From contig NZ_JACBXD010000006.1 of NCBI RefSeq assembly GCF_013870525.1, positions 62,001 through 126,000 of the forward strand: DNA of 64,000 nucleotides, read 5' to 3'. The DNA is from Amycolatopsis pittospori (lineage in GTDB: Bacteria > Actinomycetota > Actinomycetes > Mycobacteriales > Pseudonocardiaceae). Position numbers and translations under genes: made by a program. Shown piece after piece: positions 24,401-32,175 of the stretch (positions within the stretch are counted from its first letter, which is position 1; each line of letters opens with the position of its first letter). The notes below the pieces were generated by a model. It did not search any database. It saw nothing but the letters and a program-made list of their open reading frames with translations, and was not told where the DNA came from.

Positions 24401-25201
24401 GGCGCTGGTGTTCCGCGGTTCGCGGGCGGCGGGGTTGTCGGCTCGCTGCTGTCCTTTGTGGAGGGCATTGGTGAGAACGTCGTCGACTTGTTCACCGACC
24501 CCGTGGCGTGGATCAAGGGGCACATCGGCTTCGGCGACTCCCCGTGGATCTCGATGCTCGCGAAGGCACCGGGCGAGCTGATCGGCAAGGCGGTCGACTG
24601 GCTGTGGGAGAAGATCAACCCGTTCTCCTCCGGCGGCGGCGTCGGCACCTCCGGCGGCGATCTCGACGGCTGGATCAAGGCGGCGATGGGATTCACCGCC
24701 GTACCGGCGAACTGGTACGGCCCGCTGCGCACACTGATCATGCGCGAGTCCGGCGGCAACCCGAGGGCGCACAACAACTGGGACAGCAACGCCCGACGCG
24801 GCGACCCGAGCCGAGGTCTCATGCAGACGATCGGCGCGACGTTCAACGCCTACCGGGACAAGCGCCTCTCGGCGGACATCTTCGACCCGATCGCGAACAT
24901 CGTCGCCGGGATCAACTACATCAAGGCCCGGTACGGCTCGATCTTCAACGTGCAGCAGGCGGTCGGATCGACCCCGCGCGGCTACGACACCGGCGGCTGG
25001 CTCCCGCCCGGTATGTCCACTGTGTACAACGGCACCGGCAAGCCCGAAGCGGTGTTTACGGCCGAGCAGTTCGACCTGATCAGCCGCGCGGCCGACCGGC
25101 AGGACCAGCCGCACATCACCGTCTACGCCCGCACCGATGCCGACCCGGAACACATCGCGCACTCGGTGGACCGCCACCTCGCGCTCGGAGCCAGGTTGTA
25201 G
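21491..25201 (+). CDS. Tape measure protein with C-terminal lysozyme-like domain
   Basis: A 1236-residue protein, the longest phage gene, GTG start. The N-terminal ~200 residues are Gly/Ser/Ala-rich. The tape-measure core follows (QEQAEMAFTTMLGSAQKAHA, then FDLPSVTTGAQRLMAFGFAA). Hydrophobic segments occupy about residues 440-560 and 640-680. Between about 570 and 870 there are tandem Trp-rich repeats of the form WLWQNVLQPxxxxIG. The C-terminus holds a soluble-lytic-transglycosylase-like domain (LIMRESGGNPRAHNNWDSNA, Glu1086 the likely catalyst; SRGLMQTIGATFNAYRD). It sets tail length and would open peptidoglycan during DNA entry. Confidence 0.9.
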   Translation: MAYSAGTAYVQILPTLRGFGTSAETQISSALSGVGGQAGQQVGRQLGGGVDTGLSGTLRRLRSRFDELRDSGSDSMSALARGTVPVLDQLAKVSPVLGRVRDGFTSGQVAASAFSGAAGTVGGRLRTISDATGRVGAGFGSMATLSESALSRTGAAINRGLLAPVRGASTILAGYGLTAGTVFTGAGVAAMAMGVKFAASQEQAEMAFTTMLGSAQKAHAFVAQLQDFAARTPFDLPSVTTGAQRLMAFGFAAEDVLPTLTAIGDAVAGMGGSAEQINQVVLAIGQMSAKGKVQGDEILQLTEAGIPALRILANSYGTTTAAMQEMISDGLVPSSEAIPKLMAGIEQGTRGAAGQTQAFAGMMANQATTLTGIWSNFTDNANRALGQLVSPALPLIKTALGQLTTGLGALPDLIARFQNAARPVGAVVGATFRDISAFVTGSLVPSLRTLGAAVQPVAVIVGGALLAALRAAGSLLREVVGPALVTMSGWLRPLMPLIVGVAAAFLAWYAVAAAVGAVTKAIELVRGAILAVRIAWTLLSLAFTASPIGLIIALVAGLVAGIIYAWNNFEGFRAVVLAVWSAIQTAAQWAYENVLRPAFDGIVTGARAVGEFFTWLWQVAIGPALQAIAGTALWLWQNVLSPVFSFIGLAARVLAAIVITILVTPFVLAFRALAAVAQWLWSTVLQPIFGFIGDLATWLYAVVIKPAIDGIVAYFRLWAAIGIWLWQNVLQPTLGAIGDFFGWLWRIAIKPAIDGIVTAIQWLGSAATWLWTNAVQPALNGIGTVITWLWRNVALPTFGLLRDGLSALGSAFTWVYQNVIKPAWDALGTALRWVYDHAISPAFEATKSAVRSVGQAFSSAVDWIKNVWDGIKKIAAVPANFVINEVYNHGIRAVWNWVADFLGLGKLAEAKPIAFAGGGILPGYAPGRDIVPALLSPGESVLTPEATRMVGARNVLALNAAASGRPATVVGAGVPRFAGGGVVGSLLSFVEGIGENVVDLFTDPVAWIKGHIGFGDSPWISMLAKAPGELIGKAVDWLWEKINPFSSGGGVGTSGGDLDGWIKAAMGFTAVPANWYGPLRTLIMRESGGNPRAHNNWDSNARRGDPSRGLMQTIGATFNAYRDKRLSADIFDPIANIVAGINYIKARYGSIFNVQQAVGSTPRGYDTGGWLPPGMSTVYNGTGKPEAVFTAEQFDLISRAADRQDQPHITVYARTDADPEHIAHSVDRHLALGARL

Positions 25202-25210
25202 GAGGTGGCG

Positions 25211-26158
25211 ATGCCTGAAGGCGCGCACGTCTGGACGCTCGACTGGCTCACGATGCACCCCGACGGGGACGTGCGGGACTCGGCGGGCGTGCAGTGGATT
25301 TTGACGCAGGAGAAGGGGTTTTGGGGCTCACCGGGCACCAACGCGCAGTTCTCCTCCCGGCTCGCGCGCCACGGCGCCTACCGATCGCCGGGCTGGAAGA
25401 AGCAGCGCACCATCTCCCTGACCGGCCGTGCCTACGCCGACGACTACACCGTGCTGCGGCAGGCCGAGGCGAACCTGCTGGGCCTGCTGTCGGACCCAAG
25501 GTCACCGCGGACACTGACGTGCCTGTCCGAACTCGGCGCGCTGACGTGCGAAGTGTTCCTCGACGACGAAATCCTGTGCACACCACTGAAGGTTGTAAGC
25601 GAGCCAGGTTTCGAGTTCAGCCTCCAAGTCGTCGCGCCCGACCCGGCGAAGTACTCCGTCGAACAGCAGACGATGTCCTCAGGGCTGGCCCGCGATGCCC
25701 TTGACGGACTCGACTTCAGCCAGGCCGTTCAGCCCGACTCGAACCAGGGGCTGTTCTTCGGCATGGGCGCCGATGACGACGGTCTGAGCTTCGGCTCCTC
25801 GAACGCCACGGGGTTCATGCTCCTCACCAACCGGGGCAGCGCGCCAACCACACCCGTCTACACCTTGTACGGGCCGCTCACCAGGCCGATGCTCACGGCC
25901 GGGCCGTCGGCGATGCGGTACAACGGCACGCTCGCGGCAGGGGAGTTCGTAGTCATCGATCCCAACGCCCCCAGCGTCCTGCTCGGCGGCACGGCCGTGC
26001 GCCGCCAGCTGCTCAACCCGGCTCAGTTCGGCGGCTTCGCCATCCCGCCGGCCAGCCGAACCGGCGGCCCCGGCGTCCTGTCCGTCGGCCTCACCCACGG
26101 CGGACCAGCCACTGACACCGGCTACGTCACGGCGGTCTTCCGCTCCGCATGGTTCTGA
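25211..26158 (+). CDS. Distal tail (Dit-like) protein
   Basis: A 315-residue protein. ATG 25211 is preferred over GTG 25205 because TAGGAGG lies 6 bases before it. The N-terminal part (KGFWGSPGTNAQFSSRLARH, KKQRTISLTGRAYADDY) is typical of actinophage Dit/upper-baseplate proteins. The C-terminal half (GFMLLTNRGSAPTTPVYTLY, RYNGTLAAGEFVVID) is a galectin-like phage tail domain. It forms the hub joining the tube to the tail tip. Confidence 0.8.
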   Translation: MPEGAHVWTLDWLTMHPDGDVRDSAGVQWILTQEKGFWGSPGTNAQFSSRLARHGAYRSPGWKKQRTISLTGRAYADDYTVLRQAEANLLGLLSDPRSPRTLTCLSELGALTCEVFLDDEILCTPLKVVSEPGFEFSLQVVAPDPAKYSVEQQTMSSGLARDALDGLDFSQAVQPDSNQGLFFGMGADDDGLSFGSSNATGFMLLTNRGSAPTTPVYTLYGPLTRPMLTAGPSAMRYNGTLAAGEFVVIDPNAPSVLLGGTAVRRQLLNPAQFGGFAIPPASRTGGPGVLSVGLTHGGPATDTGYVTAVFRSAWF

Positions 26159-26190
26159 CCTCCTTCCCTTTGCACGAGAGGAAATCCAGC

Positions 26191-26517
26191 ATGGGCGTGT
26201 ACTCCGACGAACCCGACCCCCCGGTCTACTACCAGGCGGTCGAAGCATCCGACTGCGTGCGGTACACCGACGTGAGCCAGAGCCGATGGTTCATGGACAG
26301 GATCAATTACGCATTCGGCGGCCAAGCGTCCACCAACGTGCGACTCGCCGACGACGGCACGACGATCAGGTGGTTCGGCTACTACTGGCTGCGCCTGGGC
26401 GACTGGCTCTACAAGGGAAACACCGCGATCACCGACGAGGTGCTGCGCGCGTCCGGACTACGGCCGATCATGACGCAGTGGCCCGCGCCGCCGCCCCCAG
26501 CGGAGCCGGAGGCGTAG
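26191..26517 (+). CDS. Small tail-tip protein of unknown function
   Basis: A 108-residue protein, ATG 26191 with GAGAGGAAA upstream. Aromatic-rich (YYQAVEASDCVRYTDVSQSR, GYYWLRLGDWLYKGN) with a Pro-rich end. It lies between the Dit-like and tail-tip genes, so is likely a small virion or assembly component. No family recognised. Confidence 0.55.
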   Translation: MGVYSDEPDPPVYYQAVEASDCVRYTDVSQSRWFMDRINYAFGGQASTNVRLADDGTTIRWFGYYWLRLGDWLYKGNTAITDEVLRASGLRPIMTQWPAPPPPAEPEA

Positions 26518-26520
26518 CCG

Positions 26521-27720
26521 ATGGTTTCCCTTGGCGCGTCGGCGGTCTCGGCCGTCGACCCGTGGGCGGTCCAATCACGGATCGGGCTCACCGACGCCCG
26601 GCTCGCGCTCGCGTCCATGCTCATGCCGCGCCCGAACCTGAGCGTCATCGACTACCGCAGCGGCGTCATGGCCTCCGGCGACACCGCCGGAGTCGGCGGC
26701 AGCTCGCACATGGCGATGCGAGTCAAGCCCGCCAGCTCGGGCCTCGCGGTCACGGTCGAGATGGGCAACGCCGTCATCAACACCCCATCGATGGGCGCCT
26801 ACATGTGCGCCCTCGACGCGGTGAAGTCGCTGACCCTCGCGGCGGCCAGCTCGACCACCAACCGCGTCGACCTGGTGATCGCCAGGGTGTACGACGACCT
26901 GAACCCGGCGATCGCGTCCGCGTCAGGTCAAAGGAAGTTCGCCATCGAGGTCTGGCAGGGCGACCCCGCGACGGGCACGCCGAGCGTTCCGGTTCCGACG
27001 CCGACCGAGGGATGGACCCCGCTCGCAGCCGTCACCGTGGCCAAGGGAGCGACCGCGCTCACCGCGGCCGACATCCGGGACCTACGCGGCCCCGGCCTCA
27101 CCGCTCGCGGCGGCCTTCGCGCGCTGTATGGCGAGGACGCGAAGCCGACGTCTCCAGTCTTCAAGGAGGCAGGGGCCTATCCCGGCGAGCAAAGGTGGGT
27201 CCAGGCTCCGGGTTTCCAGCACCAGGCGTGGTACGGCGCGGGGTCTGACGCGTCGAACTCCGGTTGGCGTGGGGTCTTCAACTGCGTCCGCTACTACGCC
27301 GCCGCGCCACCAGGCGAGCAGATCTGGACCTCTGGATTCGGTGCAGCACGGGAAATCTGCCGCGTGAACATCAGCGATCCGGGTGTCCCATATTTCGTCT
27401 ATCCAACCGGACGAGCCCTCCTCACGCTCTCCACGAACTCCGCAGCCGACCTGAGGATCAACGTCGGCTCGCTGAACGGGCCGGACGTCAACTGGACCCG
27501 CTTCCACTCCTACGGCGCGAGCGTCGACAAGGTGTTCGTGCCCAACGTTTCGCCTATGCACTACGGACCTCTGACGGGCGCACAAACGCTCGTGCTCAGT
27601 TGCGGAATGCGCGACAGCGGAAGCCAATACTCCGGCTTCGGATTCCGGGGCAACGACATCAACCAGAACGTGCTCAGCGCACTGGTGTTCCCCTCGACCG
27701 TTCAACCACCGGCGGTCTGA
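26521..27720 (+). CDS. Minor tail / putative receptor-binding protein
   Basis: A 399-residue protein. The N-terminal ~210 residues (LMPRPNLSVIDYRSGVMASG, SHMAMRVKPASSGLAVTVEM, TTNRVDLVIARVYDDLNPAI) are the conserved baseplate or tail attachment part seen in actinophage minor tail proteins. The C-terminal ~190 residues (AWYGAGSDASNSGWRGVF, VNWTRFHSYGAS) look like a variable beta-rich domain. Its codons in the C-terminal part are somewhat AT-richer. Host-receptor binding is an inference from this two-part layout. Stop and next start overlap (TGATG). Confidence 0.65.
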   Translation: MVSLGASAVSAVDPWAVQSRIGLTDARLALASMLMPRPNLSVIDYRSGVMASGDTAGVGGSSHMAMRVKPASSGLAVTVEMGNAVINTPSMGAYMCALDAVKSLTLAAASSTTNRVDLVIARVYDDLNPAIASASGQRKFAIEVWQGDPATGTPSVPVPTPTEGWTPLAAVTVAKGATALTAADIRDLRGPGLTARGGLRALYGEDAKPTSPVFKEAGAYPGEQRWVQAPGFQHQAWYGAGSDASNSGWRGVFNCVRYYAAAPPGEQIWTSGFGAAREICRVNISDPGVPYFVYPTGRALLTLSTNSAADLRINVGSLNGPDVNWTRFHSYGASVDKVFVPNVSPMHYGPLTGAQTLVLSCGMRDSGSQYSGFGFRGNDINQNVLSALVFPSTVQPPAV

Positions 27721-28859
27721 TGGCCAACGAGTGGCGCGTCATGGTCGCGGAGACGACGACCGGCGTGCTGCTGGCCGACGTCACGCCCCGCGATCTTCCA
27801 TCGTTCTCACGCAAGCTCACCGACCGGGGCCAGTGGACGGTCAACGTCGTACCGGACGATGCGGCGAACGCGTCCTTGGACTTCCACGCGCTCACCGACG
27901 CCGGGCGGTTCACCTGGCTGATCCTGTGCGGCTCGGTGGTAGCGCAGGCCGGACCGACGTTCAGCTACTCCTACGACGAGGGCACACGCACGCTGTCGGT
28001 CTCCGGCACCGGGATTGCCGGCCTGTTCGACCGGCGGGTCCTGCGGAACTCAGGCCCGTACACGACGATCGTGAACCCCAGCGAAGACGTGACGATCTCG
28101 AACCGGAGCCTGCGGGGGATCGCGCGGGAGGTCGTCGCCGTGAACCTCGCGCAGGCCGGGTACCAGCTGCCGATCGATCTGCCCGCACCGGAGACCGGCA
28201 CTCATACGCGGACGTACTACGGCTACGACCTCGCGATGGTCTGGAGCCGCTTGCAAGACCTCTCCGGCGTGATCGACGGACCGGAGCTGGACTTCTGGCC
28301 CTACCTCGTGCCGGGCGAGAACCGGCTCCGCTGGCAGATGCTCATCGGAACCCCGCTGCTGGGCGACCAGCAGTCAGCGGCGGTCTGGGACTACACAGGC
28401 GCGCTCTCGGCCATCGACGTCGATGTCAACGGTGCGGCGTCACCCGCCTCCCGCGTGTGGGTCAAAGGCTCCGGCAGCGAACGGAGCATGCTCACCGGCT
28501 ACGCCGAGGACCCGACGCTCATCGGCCTGGGGTTCCCGCCGACCGACTACGTCGACGGCGACCACACCTCGGTCACCGAGCCGGGCACCTTGCAGGGCTA
28601 CGCCGCCGCGGACCTCGCGGCGTTCCGCACGCCGACCGAGACATGGAAGTGCTCCGTTCGGATCGACGGCGCGACCGGCGCGGGCATCGAGGTCTCGCCA
28701 GCCCTCGGCGGCTGGAGCCTCGGCGACGCCCCGACCTTCGGTGTGAGCGGCCATCCCTGGATACCCGACGGCCAGTACCGGCGGCGAATCCTCGGATTCA
28801 GCAGTAAGGACGAAGCCTCGGTGCAACTCGATCTCCAGCCGACACCGGCGGCCCTGTGA
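27720..28859 (+). CDS. Tail-associated (Tal/gp27-like) protein
   Basis: A 379-residue protein (MANEWRVMVAETTTGVLLAD). The motif VTPRDLPSFSRKLTDRGQWT and RFTWLILCGSVVAQAGPTFS match the hub-type tail proteins that follow Dit in actinophages. The middle contains DLSGVIDGPELDFWPYL, and the C-terminus ends with a strand pair (QYRRRILGFSSKDEASVQLD). It probably closes the tail tube. Confidence 0.7.
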   Translation: MANEWRVMVAETTTGVLLADVTPRDLPSFSRKLTDRGQWTVNVVPDDAANASLDFHALTDAGRFTWLILCGSVVAQAGPTFSYSYDEGTRTLSVSGTGIAGLFDRRVLRNSGPYTTIVNPSEDVTISNRSLRGIAREVVAVNLAQAGYQLPIDLPAPETGTHTRTYYGYDLAMVWSRLQDLSGVIDGPELDFWPYLVPGENRLRWQMLIGTPLLGDQQSAAVWDYTGALSAIDVDVNGAASPASRVWVKGSGSERSMLTGYAEDPTLIGLGFPPTDYVDGDHTSVTEPGTLQGYAAADLAAFRTPTETWKCSVRIDGATGAGIEVSPALGGWSLGDAPTFGVSGHPWIPDGQYRRRILGFSSKDEASVQLDLQPTPAAL

Positions 28860-29398
28860 TGCCCCAGCCACCCGGCAGCGGCACACTGGCCGACCAGATC
28901 CGCACGCTGGAAAGCCGGATCGACGAACTGAGCCGCACGAAGCCGACGCCCTCGGCCTGCGTGGTCCGACTCGGCGGCGACGCGAGCCTGCCCGCCGGAA
29001 TCGACACGTTCGCCCAGACCGGATGGGTCGCCGCCTACGACCCGCTGTCCCAGTTCGTCGGCGGCTCGACCGGCAACCCCTCCTACATCCTCGTGGCCCG
29101 AGCCGGGTACTACCGCGTCCACTTCCACAGCGCGGTCACTGGCCCGAACGCGGTCGCCGGGGCAAAGGTCACGCCAAACCACGCGGGCAGCGTCGCTAAC
29201 TCCCTGGCGACCGACAGCGGACAGATTCCCCAGCAGGGCTCCGACGGGGCCGTCCTCGACGCGCTGCGCTCGCGGGTCTACCTCAACGTCGGCGACAAGA
29301 TCTACTGGTCGAACTGGTGCGCCGCCACCGCGACGCTGAAGACATCGCTGTTCGGCGTCCCAACCGAAATCGTGCTCCAGTACGTGAGTTCCCAGTGA
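28859..29398 (+). CDS. Tail fibre protein with C1q-like jelly-roll domain
   Basis: A 179-residue protein, ATG 28859 overlapping the previous TGA. A short coiled coil (LADQIRTLESRIDELSRTKP) is followed by a beta-sandwich whose AGYYRVHFHSAVTGPN and VYLNVGDKIYWSNWCA segments resemble C1q/TNF-type trimeric fibre tips. The coiled coil would drive trimerisation. Likely an appendage or accessory receptor-binding protein at the tail tip. Confidence 0.6.
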   Translation: MPQPPGSGTLADQIRTLESRIDELSRTKPTPSACVVRLGGDASLPAGIDTFAQTGWVAAYDPLSQFVGGSTGNPSYILVARAGYYRVHFHSAVTGPNAVAGAKVTPNHAGSVANSLATDSGQIPQQGSDGAVLDALRSRVYLNVGDKIYWSNWCAATATLKTSLFGVPTEIVLQYVSSQ

Positions 29399-29416
29399 CG
29401 ACAGGGGGACGCTGAC

Positions 29417-29677
29417 GTGCTACCCCGGCCGCTGGTCACCGCGCTCACCATACTGATCAGCATCGCCTGGACGGGCAACGTCGTCGTCGGCTTCGTCTCG
29501 CCCGATCGACACGACCCGACCATCAACGCGATCTTCGCGATTGTCGTCGGGTCCATCTACGCCCTCGGCCACCGCAACACCGCCAAGACCAAGCGTGCCC
29601 GCCAACGGCTGGCCGAGCTGATCGCCGGAGACACCCAGGAACCCGCGCCTGACGAACAGGACAGCCCCGATGAGTGA
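29417..29677 (+). CDS. Two-span membrane protein (holin-like)
   Basis: An 86-residue protein, GTG start. Two membrane helices (about residues 7-28 and 35-50) with a short loop (SPDRHDPTIN) and an acidic charged C-terminus (TQEPAPDEQDSPDE). Size and position at the start of the lysis cassette suit a holin or accessory holin. Overlaps the next gene by 8 bases. Confidence 0.6.
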   Translation: MLPRPLVTALTILISIAWTGNVVVGFVSPDRHDPTINAIFAIVVGSIYALGHRNTAKTKRARQRLAELIAGDTQEPAPDEQDSPDE

Positions 29678-30185
29678 GCTGTGGGCATACCTCACGGAAT
29701 CCGCCGGATGGGCCGTGCTCGGGTTCGTCGTCGGATACCTCATCGGCCGTGCCGCCCGCGACGCCCACCGCGTCGCCACCGCCATCACCACGGAGGACAC
29801 CGTGACCGAACAGCATCCGCCCACGCCTCGCCGGCGTGTGCCGACCGGGCAGTTCGTCCTCGGCGTCGTCGTGGTCCTGCTCGGTGTCCTCACCGTTGTG
29901 CAGGGCATCGCGACCAACAACGCCACGCGCCGGATCACTGAGTGCCAGACGGCGTACTCCAACGGGTTCGCTGATGCTCTCGACGCCAGGGCCAGCGCGT
30001 CGACCGACGCTCAGAACGCGCTCGACGAGCTGATGAAGACGCTCAGCCGCTACCTCGCCGACTCACCGGTCCCACCGGACAAGGTTCGCGCCGCCATCGG
30101 TGACTACCTCGCCAAGCGGGTGAAGGCCGAGACCGAGCGGCAGCAGCACCCCTATCCGCCACCCCCGCGTGACCTGTGCAAGTGA
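29670..30185 (+). CDS. Membrane protein of the lysis region
   Basis: A 171-residue protein with two membrane segments (about residues 12-28 and 63-83), a Thr/Pro/Arg linker between them and a soluble helical C-terminal domain (AYSNGFADALDARASASTDA ... ADSPVPPDKVRAAIGDYLAK). Similar proteins occur beside actinophage lysins and may be spanin- or holin-associated. Function inferred from position only. Confidence 0.5.
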   Translation: MSELWAYLTESAGWAVLGFVVGYLIGRAARDAHRVATAITTEDTVTEQHPPTPRRRVPTGQFVLGVVVVLLGVLTVVQGIATNNATRRITECQTAYSNGFADALDARASASTDAQNALDELMKTLSRYLADSPVPPDKVRAAIGDYLAKRVKAETERQQHPYPPPPRDLCK

Positions 30186-30198
30186 AGGAGAGGAACGG

Positions 30199-30345
30199 AT
30201 GACCGAACCAGGATCGCCCGCCGACGAGCCGACGGCCGCCACCGCGGCCGAGGAATCGCACGAGGACATCACGAAGTTCGTCGGCGACGAAGCCGATGCC
30301 CCGGAAGACACCGGACGACCAGCAGACAAGGACGGTGACGCCTGA
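30199..30345 (+). CDS. Very small acidic protein in the lysis cassette
   Basis: A 48-residue acidic peptide (MTEPGSPADEPTAATAAEES ... DITKFVGDEADAPED) with the strong ribosome site GGAGAGGA seven bases upstream. Its TGA is immediately followed by the endolysin TTG. Translational coupling to the endolysin is likely. Function unknown. Confidence 0.5.
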   Translation: MTEPGSPADEPTAATAAEESHEDITKFVGDEADAPEDTGRPADKDGDA

Positions 30346-31002
30346 TTGGCGTGGCGCCTCGCCAACGCGCTCGTAGATCTGCGCAACGAAGTGAACACCC
30401 GCTGGCCGAATCGCGATCGAGCCAGCGACGGCACGATCGGCGACGCCGCGCACGCGAGCCGATCCAGCGACCACAACCCCTGGGTCAAGGACGCGGCGGG
30501 CGTCGGCGTCGTCCGCGCGGTCGACATCGACGTGGACGGCATCGACTCCGGCTGGCTCGCCGAGTACCTGCGCCAGCGCGGCCGCAACGGCGACAGTCGG
30601 CTGACCGGCGGCGGGTACGTGATCCTCAACCGCCGGATCACGAACAACGACTTCTCCGGCTGGCACGCCTACACCGGTAGCAACCCGCACACCAGCCACG
30701 TCCACGTGTCGTTCTCCCGAACGCGTTACGACGACCGCGGGTCGTGGGGAATCGCTGGAGGCGGGCCGGGACCGACACCGCCGTCCGGCCGACCGACGCT
30801 GAAGGCGGGCTCGATCGGCCAGGCAGTGACGGAACTCCAGGCGTTCCTCAACCGGGTCTACCCCGCGTACTCGAAGCTCGTTGTCGACGGAGTGTTCGGT
30901 GCGAAGACCACGGCCGTGGTGAAGGAGTTCCAGCGCCGGACCGGCCTCGCGGTCGACGGGATCGTGGGCGCACAGACCTGGGCGAAGCTGGGGTTCCGCT
31001 GA
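30346..31002 (+). CDS. Endolysin: M15-type peptidase plus peptidoglycan-binding domain
   Basis: A 218-residue protein, TTG start directly after the previous stop (TGATTG). The N-terminal domain (about 1-130) has the metal-ligand pattern of a D-Ala-D-Ala-type (M15) peptidase: SSDHNPW with His43, then VVRAVDIDVDG with the Asp, and HTSHVHVSF with the final His. A Gly/Pro linker (GGGPGPTPPSG) follows, then a PG_binding_1 domain (GSIGQAVTELQAFLNRVYPA, VDGIVGAQTWAKLGF). It cleaves host peptidoglycan cross-links at lysis. No signal peptide, so it needs the holin encoded next door. Confidence 0.85.
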   Translation: MAWRLANALVDLRNEVNTRWPNRDRASDGTIGDAAHASRSSDHNPWVKDAAGVGVVRAVDIDVDGIDSGWLAEYLRQRGRNGDSRLTGGGYVILNRRITNNDFSGWHAYTGSNPHTSHVHVSFSRTRYDDRGSWGIAGGGPGPTPPSGRPTLKAGSIGQAVTELQAFLNRVYPAYSKLVVDGVFGAKTTAVVKEFQRRTGLAVDGIVGAQTWAKLGFR

Positions 31003-31307
31003 TGGCCACCTCCACACCTCGGCCACGGCCGATTCTCGATTCGATCCGCAGCGGAGCATGGAAGACCATTGTCGGCACGCTCGTGGCGGCGGCCGTGTCC
31101 TTCGGTCTGCTCAACGGCCAGCAGGCGACGCTGCTCGACAACATCGTCGCCGCGCTTGCCACGCTGATCACCCTGGTGACCTCGTTCGTCGCGCAGCTGC
31201 ACGTCCTCGGTCGATCGGAGCCGAAGGTGACGCCCGTGGCGGACCCTCGCGACAACACTGGCAGCCCGCTCGTACCAGCGCTGGTCCCGCCAGACCCAGA
31301 ACCGTAG
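31002..31307 (+). CDS. Holin
   Basis: A 101-residue protein starting at ATG 31002, overlapping the endolysin stop. It has two hydrophobic helices (about residues 22-40 and 47-66), with a basic N-terminus and a polar Pro-rich tail. The motif WKTIVGTLVAAAVSFGLLNG resembles actinophage holins located just after the lysin. Last gene of the late operon; a strong terminator follows 50 bases later. Confidence 0.75.
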   Translation: MATSTPRPRPILDSIRSGAWKTIVGTLVAAAVSFGLLNGQQATLLDNIVAALATLITLVTSFVAQLHVLGRSEPKVTPVADPRDNTGSPLVPALVPPDPEP

Positions 31308-31358
31308 GTCTCGGCCTTTCCACGGCTGGGCTCCAGCCGGCCAGGCCATCCCACGCCA

Positions 31359-31395
31359 AGGCCCCCGCCTGTCCGAACCGGACGGGCGGGGGCCT
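31359..31395. terminator. Strong bidirectional terminator ending the late operon
   Basis: AGGCCCCCGCCTGTCCG pairs with CGGACGGGCGGGGGCCT around an AAC loop: a 17-bp stem with one G-T wobble, followed by CTTTGT. It lies between the holin (plus strand) and the leftward gene ending at 31406. Confidence 0.85.
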
Positions 31396-31405
31396 CTTTG
31401 TCGTG

Positions 31406-31693
31406 TCAACTGGCATTCGCGAGCGGCGAAGGCAGGAAGTGGACGGTCACCTCCTTGCCGATCAGGGAGTCCAGCACATCGCGTGCCGCCCTTGTCGACA
31501 GCACCAGCAGCATGACGGTGTCACCGTTCTGCACTCGTTCAAGCAGTGCGCGCCATCCTGGCGTGAGCTTGCCGCCCTGGCCGACGTCGGTGATCACGTG
31601 CGTGCAGCCGTACCAGCGCAGCCACCACCCCAACTCTTCCAGCACGCCAGCGGGGGTCTTCGGCGGAACCTTCGCGTAGCCATAGGTCGTCAT
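31406..31693 (-). CDS. Serine-recombinase catalytic-domain homolog lacking catalytic residues
   Basis: A 95-residue protein starting at ATG 31693. It follows the resolvase N-terminal fold nearly from end to end: YGYAKVPPKTPAGVLEEL (resolvases have YGYARVST), GCTHVITDVGQGGK (usual IFxDxxSG), PGWRALLERVQNGDTVML and a final VTVHFL strand. The catalytic Ser is Pro, the first Arg is Lys, and the usual LDRLGR block is LSTRAARD. No DNA-binding domain follows. It is therefore probably a non-catalytic derivative. It overlaps the Lsr2 gene upstream by 4 bases (ATGA), so both are co-translated. Confidence 0.6.
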   Translation of the reverse strand: MTTYGYAKVPPKTPAGVLEELGWWLRWYGCTHVITDVGQGGKLTPGWRALLERVQNGDTVMLLVLSTRAARDVLDSLIGKEVTVHFLPSPLANAS

Positions 31694-32163
31694 TCCAACC
31701 CCACGGAGGCCGGGCCTACCGGCAAGCCTTTTCCTTCGCGATATTGCTGGTAGGCGTCGAACACCTCCTGCGGCACTCGTCCGCCCATCTCGAACCCGTT
31801 CTTCTCGCCCCAAGCGCGAGCCATGTCGCGGTAACGCTTCTTCGCTGCCTCGATCTTCACCGGCCCGTTCCGGATACTCCGAAACCAGCGCGGGTCGAAC
31901 GACTCGACCTTCGGTGCCGGAGCGGACGCCGCCGGAACCGACCGGGCACCGCGCTTGGCTCGCGTCCGGCCCACGATCTTCTGCTTCCCGAGCCGACGAG
32001 CGGAGTCGAGGTACGGCTGGATGGCTGCCCGAAGCTCCTCGGCGTGCTCGCTAGTGAGGTCGCTTCGCAGCGCTTCGCCGTCGAAGCCCCACAGGATCGT
32101 CTCGTCTGCGGCCTGAGTGCGGTCGAGGTCATCGACGATCAGGGTTTGCGTGATCTCTGCCAT
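31690..32163 (-). CDS. lsr2: Lsr2-family nucleoid-associated protein (prophage-borne)
   Basis: A 157-residue Lsr2 homolog. The N-terminal dimerisation domain is clear (TQTLIVDDLDRTQAADETIL, WGFDGEALRSDLTSEHAEEL, AIQPYLDSARRLGK). A basic Pro/Ala linker follows. The C-terminal DNA-binding domain has ARAWGEKNGFEMGGRVPQEV, where the usual R-G-R hook reads G-G-R. Lsr2 binds AT-rich DNA and silences foreign genes in actinobacteria. A prophage copy might silence the phage or antagonise the host protein. Downstream and overlapping is the recombinase-like gene. Confidence 0.85.
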   Translation of the reverse strand: MAEITQTLIVDDLDRTQAADETILWGFDGEALRSDLTSEHAEELRAAIQPYLDSARRLGKQKIVGRTRAKRGARSVPAASAPAPKVESFDPRWFRSIRNGPVKIEAAKKRYRDMARAWGEKNGFEMGGRVPQEVFDAYQQYREGKGLPVGPASVGLE

Positions 32164-32175
32164 CGGAAGTTCCCC

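Noticed and set aside
23102-25258. Minus-strand open frame of about 700 codons
   Set aside because: Antisense shadow of the tape measure gene; no recognisable motif and no ribosome site.
31406-31693. Resolvase-like gene as the prophage integrase
   Set aside because: Lacks catalytic Ser and the large DNA-binding domain of serine integrases; the true integrase is probably left of the window.
31310-31753. Plus-strand frame running through the terminator region after the holin
   Set aside because: It passes through a strong terminator hairpin and overlaps the opposite-strand recombinase-like gene, which has a good family match.
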